Positions 46,623 through 55,111 of a DNA stretch of 64,000 bases are shown one piece after another. Positions within the stretch are counted from its first letter, which is position 1. Each line of letters opens with the position of its first letter. Source of the DNA: Pyrodictiaceae archaeon (GTDB taxonomy: Archaea; Thermoproteota; Thermoprotei_A; Sulfolobales; Pyrodictiaceae). A program made the position numbers and the translations under genes. Below the pieces are notes generated by a model, which worked only from the letters and a program-made list of their open reading frames with translations, had not been told where the DNA came from and did not search any database. The stretch spans positions 217,501 to 281,500 of the forward strand of contig JALVSY010000030.1 in the NCBI GenBank assembly GCA_027036135.1, in the 5' to 3' direction.

Positions 46623-48578
46623 TTATTCGGGCTTAGCTGTCCTCATTATCTTGAACCACTCAGGGTTGGGCTCGGCTACTGGCTCGAAGGCGTTGAATGG
46701 GCAGATCTGGGCACATACCCCGCACCCTGTACACAACGCTGGGTCTATCTCGGCCTTCTTGTCGCTCCTGCGATGTATTGCTGGGCAGTTGAACACTGTG
46801 TAGCATATGCCGCACCCGGTGCACTTATCCAGGTTAACCTTGTAAGCGACGGGCTTTACTCCCATGCGGTAAGCTGTTCTCAGCGCGACTAGTATACAGG
46901 CACCCTTAGCTACTAGGACAGCGGGCTTCTTGTTCTCCTTCACGTACCTCAGTGCCTCTAGGAGCTTCGCCTCGGAGTCCTTAACATCAAATGGATCAGC
47001 TACTAGGATCTTCTCTACACCGACTTCCCGGGCAACACTCTCTATGCTCATAGCTCGTCCGGGCTCCCCTGTTGCCCTGATACCAGTCCCGGGGTGTGGC
47101 TGGTGCCCTGTCATCGCGGTGGTGTGGTTATCTAGGACTATTACTAGGAGTGGTGCGTTGTTGTATACAGCGTTTAGTAGCGGTGTTATGCCGCTGTGGA
47201 AGAATGTTGAGTCACCTATTATCGCTATAGCTATGTCGTTGTCCCCGCGGAGTACGTGCGCGAACCCGTTCCCAGCGCCTATGCTACCGCCCATCTCTAT
47301 TATAGTGTCTTGGACGTGGAACGGGGGCAGTACTCCTAGGCTATAGCAGCCTATATCACCGCTATACACGGGTTTTAGCCGTAGCTTGTTCACGGCGCGC
47401 CTCAGCGCGTAGAAGAAGCCACGATACGGGCACCCTGGGCACAGTACCGGGGGTCTTGGGGGAAGTTTTTCATCGAGGCTCTCTGGGGGCTCTAGGGCCC
47501 ATTTCGGCGCCTCCTTCCCAGTTACCTTGGCGAGGGCCTTTACTACCTTGTCTAGTCCTAGCTCGCCGTATCGCGGAAGAAGCGGCTCGCCGCGCTTACC
47601 AAGTATCCTTGTCTTTGCCCCCGCTTCCTGGGCCATGGCCTTTAGCTGTGTTTCTGCGACGGGGTCACCCTCCTCGACTACTAGCACGGTGTCGTGGCTC
47701 AGTATCTTCTCGGCCAGCGGTCTCGGGAACGGTACGCTCGTCGCGACCTTGTAGAGCGTAACCATGTCCTCCGCTCCCAGTACGCGTACAGCCTCCCTAG
47801 CGTAGCGGTGGCCGAGCCCAACCCCTACTACTGCTACGTCGCCGCTACCCTCGATGCTGTTGAGGGGGAAGCTGGCCAGCTCTTCGGCTATCTTGTCCCA
47901 GTAATCGAGTAGCTCTAGTCTCTTCCTCCGAGCATACTGGGGCACAAGCGTCCAACGCGCAGGATCCTTGTGGAACTCTCCCCGGGGCTCCAGCTTATCC
48001 AGCGGTATCTCCCCGGTATCCACTGGGACCCTTGTGTGCGCTATCCTAGTGGTAGTCCTCAGTATGAATGGGCGCTTGTACTTCTCGCTATACGTGAGCG
48101 CAAGCCTAGCAGCCTCCTTAGCGTCCTGGGGCCCCGTGGGCTCTATCACCGCCACGTAGGCGTGGAGACCATACCACCTATTGTCTTGCTCGTTCTGGCT
48201 ACTCCACATCCAGGGATCATCAGCACTCACCACTACCAGTGCCCCGTCGACGCCCAGGTACGCGCTGCTAAAGAACGGGTCAGCGGCGACGTTGAGCCCC
48301 ACGTGCTTCATAGCAGCTATTGCACGGGCCCCGGCTATGGCGGCGCCGAGGGCAGCCTCGAGAGCCACCTTCTCGTTGACACTCCACTCGACGTAGGGCT
48401 TGCCGCCGAGCACCCGGGAGGCAGTTGAGAGCGCCTCAACTATCTCGGTGCTAGGCGTACCAGGGTAAGCGGCAGCGAACTGTAGCCCAGCCTCGAGGAA
48501 GCCACGGGCAATCGCAACGTTGCCCAGCATTATTACTCTCTTACCTGGAGGCGAGAGAACCTCGCGATGATGAGCCAA
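46623..48578 (-). CDS. iorA: Indolepyruvate:ferredoxin oxidoreductase alpha subunit
   Basis: 651 residues. Pyrimidine-binding half first (FAAAYPGTPSTEIVEAL), then the CPGCPYRGFF signature, the TPP-binding half with GDIGCYSLG and GDSTFFHSGITPLLNAVYN, and two [4Fe-4S] sites at the C-terminus (CTGCGICYTVFNCP and CTGCGVCAQICPFNAF). All features of an active enzyme are present. Two-gene operon with iorB. Confidence 0.96.
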   Translation of the reverse strand: MAHHREVLSPPGKRVIMLGNVAIARGFLEAGLQFAAAYPGTPSTEIVEALSTASRVLGGKPYVEWSVNEKVALEAALGAAIAGARAIAAMKHVGLNVAADPFFSSAYLGVDGALVVVSADDPWMWSSQNEQDNRWYGLHAYVAVIEPTGPQDAKEAARLALTYSEKYKRPFILRTTTRIAHTRVPVDTGEIPLDKLEPRGEFHKDPARWTLVPQYARRKRLELLDYWDKIAEELASFPLNSIEGSGDVAVVGVGLGHRYAREAVRVLGAEDMVTLYKVATSVPFPRPLAEKILSHDTVLVVEEGDPVAETQLKAMAQEAGAKTRILGKRGEPLLPRYGELGLDKVVKALAKVTGKEAPKWALEPPESLDEKLPPRPPVLCPGCPYRGFFYALRRAVNKLRLKPVYSGDIGCYSLGVLPPFHVQDTIIEMGGSIGAGNGFAHVLRGDNDIAIAIIGDSTFFHSGITPLLNAVYNNAPLLVIVLDNHTTAMTGHQPHPGTGIRATGEPGRAMSIESVAREVGVEKILVADPFDVKDSEAKLLEALRYVKENKKPAVLVAKGACILVALRTAYRMGVKPVAYKVNLDKCTGCGICYTVFNCPAIHRRSDKKAEIDPALCTGCGVCAQICPFNAFEPVAEPNPEWFKIMRTAKPE

Positions 48579-48717
48579 AATAACCAGTCCCCGCAGAGGA
48601 GTTCCTCACCCTATGTTTTTGCCCCTGGGTAACGGATAAGCATCACGATAGTCGGTGGCCTAACGAGACCCTCCAAGCACTATCCAAGAGAGACACTGTG
48701 GAGGAGAAGAGGGATGC

Positions 48718-49566
48718 CTAGGCGGCTAGCTCTCCTCCTCGCTGCCTGGTCGCTGGGGCCTCGAGGCCGCCCACGACGCCTGCCTTCTCGGCCTCCTCAG
48801 CCTCTTCTTCCTCGACTATCTCCCTTATCTTGTGCCTAGCTACCGCGATGGCGTGCTCTAGGTCGCCGCGCGGGCCACGTATCCTCTCCGGTAGCTTCTC
48901 CAAGACCTCCTCTGGGCCATAGCAGACGAGGCGGTCTCCAGCACGTAGGCGGAAATCGGGCTTAGGAGCCCCAATGTAAACCTCTCCCTGGGGAGTCTGC
49001 CTGTAAACCCCCAGGACCATTACGCCCTCCTCTCTCAGCCTAGCCTCCTTGAGCGTCTTCCCGTCAAGCCAGCAACCAGGCCTTACACGTATTATCGAGA
49101 TACCGTAGCCCCTGCTGAGCCCCAGCACGTGCTCATAGTCTATTATCTTGACCCGTGTCCAGCGAGTACTAGCCCACTCAATAAACTTTCCAAGCAACTT
49201 ATCCAGTAAGTGGGAGCGAGAGAAGAGGTAGAGGGCACCGAGCCCAATAAGCAGGCCTAGGCCATTAGTAGCCATCTCTCCCGGTGTATTGCCGACGAAG
49301 GTGAGCACAAGCGAGGCTATGGCAGAGGTGAGCCCCGCGCTCCCCAGGAGCATAAGCCACTTAATGATTCTCCTTCGAATCGGGTGATTCACAACGTACT
49401 CCGCCTCAGAAGTAGTAAACCCCACGCCGGTAAACGCTGAAAGCGCCTGGAACCCGGCAACATCGTGGCTAAGCCCAGTCTTCTCCAACGCCTTAGTACC
49501 TATACGCACCACTATCATAGAGAACAGCACTACCAGCAGGAACGTTACCAGTGGCGCCGGGAACAT
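48718..49566 (-). CDS. Membrane protein with TrkA-C (RCK_C) domain
   Basis: 282 residues. Three to four membrane helices in the first 115 residues enclose FQALSAFTGVGFTTSEAEYV, which resembles a K+-channel-like filter loop. A TrkA-C domain follows (about 140-225: LSRGYGISIIRVRPGCWLDG, LRAGDRLVCYG). The tail (about 240-282) is acidic and probably disordered. Likely a cation-transport or sensing protein; the ion is unknown. Confidence 0.8.
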   Translation of the reverse strand: MFPAPLVTFLLVVLFSMIVVRIGTKALEKTGLSHDVAGFQALSAFTGVGFTTSEAEYVVNHPIRRRIIKWLMLLGSAGLTSAIASLVLTFVGNTPGEMATNGLGLLIGLGALYLFSRSHLLDKLLGKFIEWASTRWTRVKIIDYEHVLGLSRGYGISIIRVRPGCWLDGKTLKEARLREEGVMVLGVYRQTPQGEVYIGAPKPDFRLRAGDRLVCYGPEEVLEKLPERIRGPRGDLEHAIAVARHKIREIVEEEEAEEAEKAGVVGGLEAPATRQRGGELAA

Positions 49567-49608
49567 AGCCCTGCATCAACCTAGCTACTCGGAATCACCG
49601 AGGCCCCC

Positions 49609-49618
49609 TTTATATATC
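49609..49618 (-). promoter_or_regulatory. TATA box of the TrkA-C gene
   Basis: On the minus strand the sequence reads GGATATATAAAGGGGG, a strong TATA box about 45 bases upstream of the ATG at 49566, giving a leader of about 20 bases. The TATA core is symmetric, so it could also serve rightward transcription, but the spacing to the next gene is longer. Confidence 0.55.
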
Positions 49619-49704
49619 CATGGCTTATAGAGCCCTGGTATGTACTAGTAGTACACAAGCCTAGAATACCCAGACAGAGCCAAGGAACAAACTGGTAAAC
49701 AGTT

Positions 49705-50277
49705 TTGAGAACAAGTACAGCAATAATAGCAATAACCATGCTAGCCTCGCTACTAAGCACAGCCGCCCTATGGAACTTGATGCTCCAGGTACAGGGAGTA
49801 GTGAAGACAGGCAGCTACGACCCAGAAATAACATCAACCAAGCTAATAATTAGCGACCACTGCCAATGCAACTGCACCCACGGCCACGGAGAAGGAACCA
49901 TAGAAACAGACCCAGATAACCACCTAAGAATATACATACACATAGACCACGCACACCACAACACCACGATATGGCTAGGCCTCATAATATCCAACCAAGG
50001 TACAATCCCGCTCAAAATAACCCGCGTAGAAACAAACGCCACAAATCAAGAAACCTACGTCTATGGACCCTACCAAGCACCAGGAACAAGCCAAGTATGG
50101 AGCCACGCCACAGCAGCAACACTACCATACCTAGGATACACAGGGCTACCCAGCCCAAGCCTCCAAGCACCACAAAAACTAATACTATGGATAAAACTAC
50201 AACCCATACACCACCACACACATTGCCACAAAGAAACATACGAAGTAACCATAGAAACAAAACCATTCAACGCCTAA
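49705..50277 (+). CDS. Secreted His/Cys-rich protein, TasA/camelysin-like beta-sandwich possibility
   Basis: 190 residues. TTG start, signal/anchor helix (about 7-27, ending LWNLMLQVQG), then an extracellular domain. Two clusters look metal-binding: CQCNCTHGHGEG with HIDHAHHN, and HHHTHCH near the C-terminus. The phrase ISNQGTIPLKITRVETNAT resembles the core strands of TasA/camelysin-type filament proteins; Pyrodictium cannula proteins have a similar size and a signal peptide. Codon use is unusually rich in A and C compared with the neighbours. Family not proven. Confidence 0.55.
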   Translation: MRTSTAIIAITMLASLLSTAALWNLMLQVQGVVKTGSYDPEITSTKLIISDHCQCNCTHGHGEGTIETDPDNHLRIYIHIDHAHHNTTIWLGLIISNQGTIPLKITRVETNATNQETYVYGPYQAPGTSQVWSHATAATLPYLGYTGLPSPSLQAPQKLILWIKLQPIHHHTHCHKETYEVTIETKPFNA

Positions 50278-50458
50278 ACACAAACACTTGGGCCTAATAA
50301 CCCCATCACAGCACCAAACCACTCCAGCCAATAAAGGCGCTACACATACTCAAATAATCTGTATATCTATGTTGATTGATTTTGCTAGCTTACTGGGCCC
50401 AAAGGGATATGTATTCTAGGGCTGGGCTAGTTCATTACAGTTATGAGCGGGTTGTGCA

Positions 50459-50713
50459 ATGTCTACTGAGCTTAGGGAGATTATCAGGCGTGAGCGTGTG
50501 CCCTACTCCGACAAGGAGAAGCTGTTCATTGTTTTAGGGCTCTTACTTAGTGGTAGGATTTCGCTGGGTAAGGCGGCTGAGCTGCTGGGTCTTAGGGTTG
50601 ATGATTTCTGGCTGCTCATGCACAAGCTTGGTGTTAAGTATAGCATTCTTGACGAGGAGGAGGTTGAGGAAGAGCTAGATGCCTATAGGAGGATCTTTAA
50701 GAGCAGTGTTTAA
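50459..50713 (+). CDS. UPF0175 antitoxin
   Basis: 84 residues, helical, with LFIVLGLLLSGRISLGKAAELLGL and a recognition helix LRVDDFWLLMHKLGV; these are UPF0175 features. These DNA-binding proteins are antitoxins of DUF3368-type toxins and repress their operon. The toxin gene overlaps it by up to 35 bases. Confidence 0.85.
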   Translation: MSTELREIIRRERVPYSDKEKLFIVLGLLLSGRISLGKAAELLGLRVDDFWLLMHKLGVKYSILDEEEVEEELDAYRRIFKSSV

Positions 50714-51155
50714 CACTTCTCCGATAATAGTATTGGCTAAGCTTGGCGTTCTGAGTAGTGCTCTTAAACTGTTTAGCGAGGTTGAGGTCCCCAGCGGTGT
50801 ACTTGAGGAGTTAGAGAGAAAGAGGGATGAAGTGTACCAGGAGCTTATAAGAGCCATTAATGAAGGTAGTGTACGTGTCGAGAATATTAGAAGGAGGCTT
50901 CCGAGGCTCAGCGTCGGCGAATCTTCTGCAATACTTCTAGCCTTAGCGAGGAACAAGATCGTAGTCCTAGACGATAAGAGAGCTCGAAGACTAGCTAGGG
51001 AGCTAGGCCTAGAAGTCATAGGGACACCCTCAATACTCAAGAAACTCCATGAGCAAGGCATCTTAGCTGAACCGCCTAGCACCATATACAGACGCCTAAT
51101 TGAAATAGGATTCTACATAGACAAGAAGCTTTTCAACAAAATCTTCCAGGAATAA
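50679..51155 (+). CDS. DUF3368 PIN-like toxin (VapC-like)
   Basis: 158 residues. The N-terminus VFNTSPIIVLAKLG and the acidic motifs PSGVLEELER, LSVGESSAILLAL and IVVLDDKRARRLAREL match the DUF3368 branch of PIN nucleases, which often have Asn in the first position. It probably cleaves RNA when free of its UPF0175 partner. ATG 50679 is assigned; GTG 50706, with GGAGGA upstream and next to the antitoxin stop, is a good alternative. Confidence 0.83.
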   Translation: MPIGGSLRAVFNTSPIIVLAKLGVLSSALKLFSEVEVPSGVLEELERKRDEVYQELIRAINEGSVRVENIRRRLPRLSVGESSAILLALARNKIVVLDDKRARRLARELGLEVIGTPSILKKLHEQGILAEPPSTIYRRLIEIGFYIDKKLFNKIFQE

Positions 51156-51466
51156 ATAGAACAACTATAGCTCAAGGCTAAGGCCACAAAATTCTACAAT
51201 AACAGGACACAGGCCAACCGACCCCTACCTGCTGCCCACCCAAGACACCTACTCAAGAGCACGCTTTACATACCGCAAGGAGCTTCCCCGCACTATATCT
51301 CTGCAAAATCATGAAGTTTACAAGGGAATACTATTTCAAAATCGCTACCCATTATATATCATCTAGCATTCTAGATAGGATTTCCCCATGAACGTTTAGC
51401 TCAAAGATAATATATTAGACCAGATTGGCAGGGGAGGAAGTGCTAGAAACTAGTTGCCCTGAATAT
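51156..51466. other. Intergenic, no gene seen
   Basis: 311 bases between the toxin and the tRNA-like remnant. No coding frame or RNA recognised; the short inverted repeat TCTAG/CTAGA near 51364 is unremarkable. Confidence 0.4.
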
Positions 51467-51519
51467 TGGTGAGGCCGCGAGGATTTGAATCCCGGATCTC
51501 CGGCTCCGAAGGCTGGCGA
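51467..51519 (-). pseudogene. tRNA-Arg(TCG) 3'-half remnant A
   Basis: The minus strand reads an anticodon arm with loop CUUCGGA (anticodon UCG), a variable region, a T-arm with UUCAAAU and a CCA-like end. The D-arm and 5' acceptor are missing and the T-stem and anticodon stem have mismatches. It looks like an old attachment-site copy left by a mobile element. Confidence 0.6.
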
Positions 51520-51683
51520 TATAAAAGTGATGTTTCCAATAGAAACCATGAAATGGAAACACACTTCAAGAATAGTTATCGGATAGGATACCTATCATGA
51601 TGATCTGGAAACTCTTCCGTAGATAGGAGTATAAAGCATATTGGGCTGGGGGCTCGTAGTAGTTCTTGGAGGTGTATGGAGAA

Positions 51684-51893
51684 TTGTCCAAGGTGGTCAA
51701 AGCAGTATATAAGGATGGTGTGCTGAAGCTTCTAGAGCCTGTAGAGCTCAGGGAAGGCGAGGAGGTGTTTGTGAGGCTGGAGAGGTACGAGAACCGGGTC
51801 AGGAGACTCCGTAAGTATCGGGGCATGCTGGGTAAGGCGAGTAGGGAGGAGATAGAAGAACTCCTACTTGAGGCCGAGTTCGAGCGTCTCTAG
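51684..51893 (+). CDS. AF2212/DUF104-like antitoxin
   Basis: 69 residues starting SKVVKAVYKDGVLKLLEPVEL, with LREGEEVFVRLE; typical of the AF2212-like (DUF104) antitoxins paired with PIN toxins. TTG 51684 is preferred because GGAGGTG stands 9 bases upstream; the frame is open to 51666. Its toxin partner downstream is broken. Confidence 0.8.
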   Translation: MSKVVKAVYKDGVLKLLEPVELREGEEVFVRLERYENRVRRLRKYRGMLGKASREEIEELLLEAEFERL

Positions 51894-51908
51894 AGGGGAT
51901 TAGCAGGG

Positions 51909-52365
51909 TTGAAAGTAGTAGACACTAACATCTTCGTACATCTTCGTAGAATACCTCTTCGACGGAGACCGTGCCGACGAAGCTGAGAGACTCTTAGCCT
52001 CGTACCCGGACCTGGCAGCGACTGTTGGGATAATCAATGAAGTGGAATTTGTGATTATAAGGCGCCTAGCAAAGAAAAGACTGGGCATTAGGAAGCTCAG
52101 CAGGCCCAGGGAGCATATAAGGAGGAATGAGCTAGGCTTCGCAATCAACATGCTCGAGCGATACACTGAAATGCTCTAAGAATTCGACATAGCAGTCCTA
52201 AGAGACCATGCAGAACCCAAGGAGCTACTGGAAACCATGAGAAAATACAGGCTAACCCCGAGCGACGCCATCATAGCCTTAACCTGTAAGCACTATAGTA
52301 TAAACGCTATCCTTACTTTCGACGAGGACTTCAAGAGAATACCTTGGCTGAAGGTTATACCCTAG
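51909..52365 (+). pseudogene. PIN-domain (VapC) toxin, broken by a 10-bp duplication and a stop
   Basis: Reading begins KVVDTNIFV, the first PIN motif. Then CATCTTCGTA is present twice in tandem (51929-51938 and 51939-51948), shifting the frame. With one copy removed the protein continues EYLFDGDRADEAERLLASYP and runs to 52365, except for an in-frame TAA at 52177-52179. Later PIN motifs (TPSDAIIALTCKHY, ILTFDEDFKRI) are intact. So a recent duplication plus a nonsense mutation has killed the toxin while its antitoxin remains. Confidence 0.82.
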
Positions 52366-52492
52366 AAATCCCAGAATCATATGGTGATTATACTACATGG
52401 TTATCAAGGACTGAGTAGGCATCAGCTAGGGTTCGAGGTTTCCGCGTTTGATAACCCCTTATTGGAAATTAGTGATGGTTTCGTGGAGTTTG

Positions 52493-52549
52493 TGGCGGGC
52501 CCGCCGGGATTTGAACCCTCGACCACTGGCTCCGAAGACCAGCGTCCAC
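52493..52549 (-). pseudogene. tRNA-Arg(TCG) 3'-half remnant B
   Basis: The minus strand carries GUGGAC (end of a D-arm), anticodon arm CUGGU-CUUCGGA-GCCAG, T-loop UUCAAAU, and an acceptor 3' strand CGGGCCC-G-CCA. The 5' part of a tRNA is not present, and the T-stem does not close. A small frame across it (52381-52683) only translates tRNA sequence and is not counted as a gene. It is likely a second attachment-site remnant. Confidence 0.6.
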
Positions 52550-52759
52550 GGAAAACTATTTACTGGGCAAATAGGTACTACAAAGACAGCTTGCATGAGT
52601 TACCCCTGAATCATGCATCGCTTAAATATCTAGAGCGTTTCATAAAGGAAAGAGGCATAGCGTCTATTGAATTGGTATCATAGTTAAGCATATGCCTTGT
52701 CTACTTCAATCAGCTATAATATAGCATGTAATAATGACGTGAATGACCCGAATAAGGAT

Positions 52760-52862
52760 TCCCCGGAGCCCCCGAGGAGCAGACCGCTGGCGGACTATTC
52801 TTCCCCCCGGAGACGGAGCACTGCGTACTTCCCCGGGGCTTCACGGACTTTAAGCCCGCAGA
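52760..52862. ncRNA. GC-rich, self-complementary block (structured RNA candidate)
   Basis: A stretch much richer in G and C than its surroundings, with possible pairings CCCCGG/CCGGGG and AGCCCC/GGGGCU between about 52761-52772 and 52834-52845. No known RNA family was recognised, and no protein frame is convincing. It shares the word CCCCGAGGAGC with the block at 63209. Confidence 0.25.
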
Positions 52863-53016
52863 AACAAGGAAGCGGAGCAAAACTCCACCCCACCACTTAA
52901 GCCAATACAACACCCCACTACTTAGCGGACATGTAATAAACGCAAGATAGCCTTTGAGAAAAAGCCTTAAACCGGGCCCTCTAATGCAATAAGACCAAAA
53001 TGGAGTCCTCTCCTCT

Positions 53017-53126
53017 GGGGCCGTCGTCTAGCTTGGCAGGATGCGGGGCTTGGGCCCCCGTACGGCCTTCCCGCCCTAGGGAGGCCGGGGCGAAGGTCCG
53101 GGGTTCAAATCCCCGCGGCCCCACCA
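53017..53126 (+). tRNA. tRNA-Pro(TGG) with an intron in the variable region
   Basis: Acceptor GGGGCCG/CGGCCCC with discriminator A and CCA encoded. The anticodon arm is CGGGG-CUUGGGC-CCCCG, anticodon UGG. The T-arm CGGGG-UUCAAAU-CCCCG follows, but about 33 extra bases (roughly 53061-53093) lie between the anticodon stem and AGGUC of the variable region. They form a hairpin (GGCCUUCCC/GGGAGGCC), as archaeal bulge-helix-bulge introns do. The position near nucleotide 44 is non-canonical; the exact splice points are not certain. Confidence 0.88.
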
Positions 53127-53782
53127 TATAGCACCCCTATAAATTTCTATCAATTCTAAGCACACTCCTTAGTTAACTAGTTGACGAACGTTTTGTTATA
53201 TTAACGTTCTATGGTGTTAGGAGTGTTAGTTGAAGTATTTAGAGTGCATTTTCTAGCCTATGTAGAGCTGTCCAAGATAGTTTTGTGAATATGTTTACGT
53301 AATATCTTCATTGTCAAGGATTTACTAGTATTACATGGAGCTTGTCTAGGTCTGCATGGGCATGCTGAGTGAAGGATATAAACTAATTTACGCTAGTTAC
53401 TAAATCTCTATGATTTTGAGGTTAACGGTAAATAAATAATTGAATGAGTGTGACTGACTATAACTGTGATATTTAAACAAGATGGCAGCGAAGGTGCAAA
53501 CTGTCATGAATATGGGAGAGTTCGGGCGTGGGGGAGTGTGGTTAATGGTGTGTTAATTGGTGATAATTGTATTTATTGTCTATGTTTATATGTACATACC
53601 TAGTTAGAAAAGGATCTTGGGGTTTCTTAGGAAAAATAGAGCCAGGAGGCGGAGAGTACTAGGTTAATGGGATTACGATATGGAAGCGTAAGTAAGTTTA
53701 TATTGAGTAGTTTGTGGGAACTATACAGTGGAGCTAAGCGTTACCTTTAAATAAGTCTTCTAAGGGTGCGACAGGGGCTTGA
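53127..53782. other. AT-rich intergenic region, no gene seen
   Basis: 656 bases with no open frame of coding quality. The right end has an AT-rich TATA-like word (TTTAAATAA, about 53747) that probably drives the small gene at 53783. Confidence 0.45.
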
Positions 53783-53983
53783 TTGGAAATGGCAAGGGTT
53801 GTGTCGTTTCCTGAAGAGCTGCGTGGCAAGTGGGTGGCCTATAAGCTCAACAGAGATATCCAAGTGATAGACTATGACGAGGACTTCGAGAAGCTCCTAG
53901 CTAGGCTACGTAGCAAGGGCTTGGACGTGAGATTTATCCAGGTAGACTATGTCCCTGACGAGGACGTAGTCTTTCTGGTCTAG
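53783..53983 (+). CDS. Small protein (DUF5678-like) upstream of a retropepsin-like protease
   Basis: 66 residues: a beta-rich start FPEELRGKWVAYKLNRDIQV, a helix DEDFEKLLARLRSKGL and a final strand. I think it belongs to the DUF5678 group of small archaeal/bacterial proteins that precede aspartyl proteases. TTG 53783 or ATG 53789. The protease begins 11 bases later, so the two are probably made together as a module. Confidence 0.6.
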   Translation: MEMARVVSFPEELRGKWVAYKLNRDIQVIDYDEDFEKLLARLRSKGLDVRFIQVDYVPDEDVVFLV

Positions 53984-53993
53984 GTGCCCGGTA

Positions 53994-54446
53994 TTGGAAT
54001 GCGTTAATGGGTTTTTCCAACGTCTCTCATCCGCTACTGAATACCCTCTCGTGAAAGCGCGTCTCTACATCGATGGCGAGCTAAAGGGCGAGCTTCTCCT
54101 CCTGGTAGATACTGGCGCGGGTGTAACTAGTATATCCTATAGGGATGCCCTGAGACTGGGACTCACCAACATAGTGAAGCGCGGGCCAAGAAGGAAAGTA
54201 GTGGGGGTATCTGGTACTGCGCAGGAACGCGTACTAGCAGGCACCATAGAGCTAGAACTATTTGATGAAAGCAACGTGCTAAGGCTAAGGCTCAGCTCAG
54301 TAACCGTGGCGGAAAAGCCGAGACAACACGGTAAAGACTTCAATCTGGCCCTCCAGAGACCGAGCATACTAGGCTGGGACGCCCTCAAAAACACAGTAAT
54401 AACGGTAGACTATGGCAAGAAGCTTGTACAAATTTGCTTACCATGA
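53994..54446 (+). CDS. Clan AA (retropepsin-like) aspartyl protease
   Basis: 150 residues, one pepsin half-domain. The active-site motif is LLLVDTGAGVTSIS, and the second signature PSILGWDALKN fits the hydrophobic-hydrophobic-Gly element. It would act as a homodimer, as retroviral proteases do. TTG 53994, preceded by GGTGCCCGG. The substrate is unknown; the small partner upstream is a candidate regulator. Confidence 0.78.
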   Translation: MECVNGFFQRLSSATEYPLVKARLYIDGELKGELLLLVDTGAGVTSISYRDALRLGLTNIVKRGPRRKVVGVSGTAQERVLAGTIELELFDESNVLRLRLSSVTVAEKPRQHGKDFNLALQRPSILGWDALKNTVITVDYGKKLVQICLP

Positions 54447-54685
54447 TTCGTTCAATGCTCCTTTAGTAACTAGGAGTGCCAGCACTATCTCGACGAATAT
54501 TTGAATGTATTTTGTATTAATAATGAATCTAGGAATCTAAAGAATAGAAAACATAGTCACAGACTAAGAAAGAGGCTGCAAACGTGATGAGGAAAGGAAG
54601 TGAACCTAAGGGTATAAACTTTTGACTCAATGACCAGCATAGGAGTTTTTCGAAAACATTGCTAAAACCGGGGAATAGTAGAGGG

Positions 54686-55111
54686 TTAGTCCTGGCTACT
54701 TATCTTTATCCAGATCAGCGTTACCTCGCTCGTTTTACTTGTTTTTGTTACGCAGTTGTTTTCTCGTAGCTTCTCCTCCGCCCTCATCACTGGCTCTGGT
54801 GGCTCGGGGATGTCCGGTGCCTCCGAGGCATACATAGCTAGTGCCTCTGCTAAGTCGTCGTCTCTGAAGCCTAGTGCATGAACTAGTTCGTGGAGGAGGG
54901 CATGGGCGGCGTAGCCCGTGTCGAACAGTATGTGCGGGGACACGGTAACGAAGCCACCGCTCCTATTCTCCACATAGATTGCGTCAACAGCCCCGCCTTC
55001 ATCCCCGACCAGAAGAGCGGGGAAAATAGCTAGGCGCCTATCCCTAGCAAGCTCCCTGGGAACCCCGAGCAATACCTCGCAAAACTCCCTCCTATCACTA
55101 GGGCAATCCAC
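54686..55111 (-). CDS. HExxH metalloprotease (small zincin), N-terminus uncertain
   Basis: Zinc motif HALLHELVHALGFRDDDLAEAL, with an acidic residue soon after as third-ligand candidate; otherwise unrecognised. GTG 55111 is the only normal start, giving 141 residues. The frame remains open and looks coding for about 40 more residues upstream (VEWFISRLVEAVEKAAKVL), but without ATG, GTG or TTG. An unusual start (the CTG near 55210 lies behind a GGGGTG) or a lost start is possible. It lies downstream of the nuclease-like gene in the same direction. Confidence 0.55.
   Translation of the reverse strand: MDCPSDRREFCEVLLGVPRELARDRRLAIFPALLVGDEGGAVDAIYVENRSGGFVTVSPHILFDTGYAAHALLHELVHALGFRDDDLAEALAMYASEAPDIPEPPEPVMRAEEKLRENNCVTKTSKTSEVTLIWIKISSQD

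Noticed and set aside
49971-50297. Open frames in other phases and antisense to the secreted His-rich gene
   Set aside because: They arise from its skewed A/C composition; the frame with signal helix is the gene.
52381-52683. 100-residue frame over a tRNA remnant
   Set aside because: Its centre is translated tRNA sequence and the flanks match no integrase motif.
52697-52900. 67-residue frame in the GC-rich block
   Set aside because: Ser/Pro/Arg-rich, no ribosome-binding site; structured RNA or plain GC-rich DNA is more likely.
54580-54620. GTGATGA as the C box of an sRNA near 54583
   Set aside because: No CTGA boxes at proper spacing.
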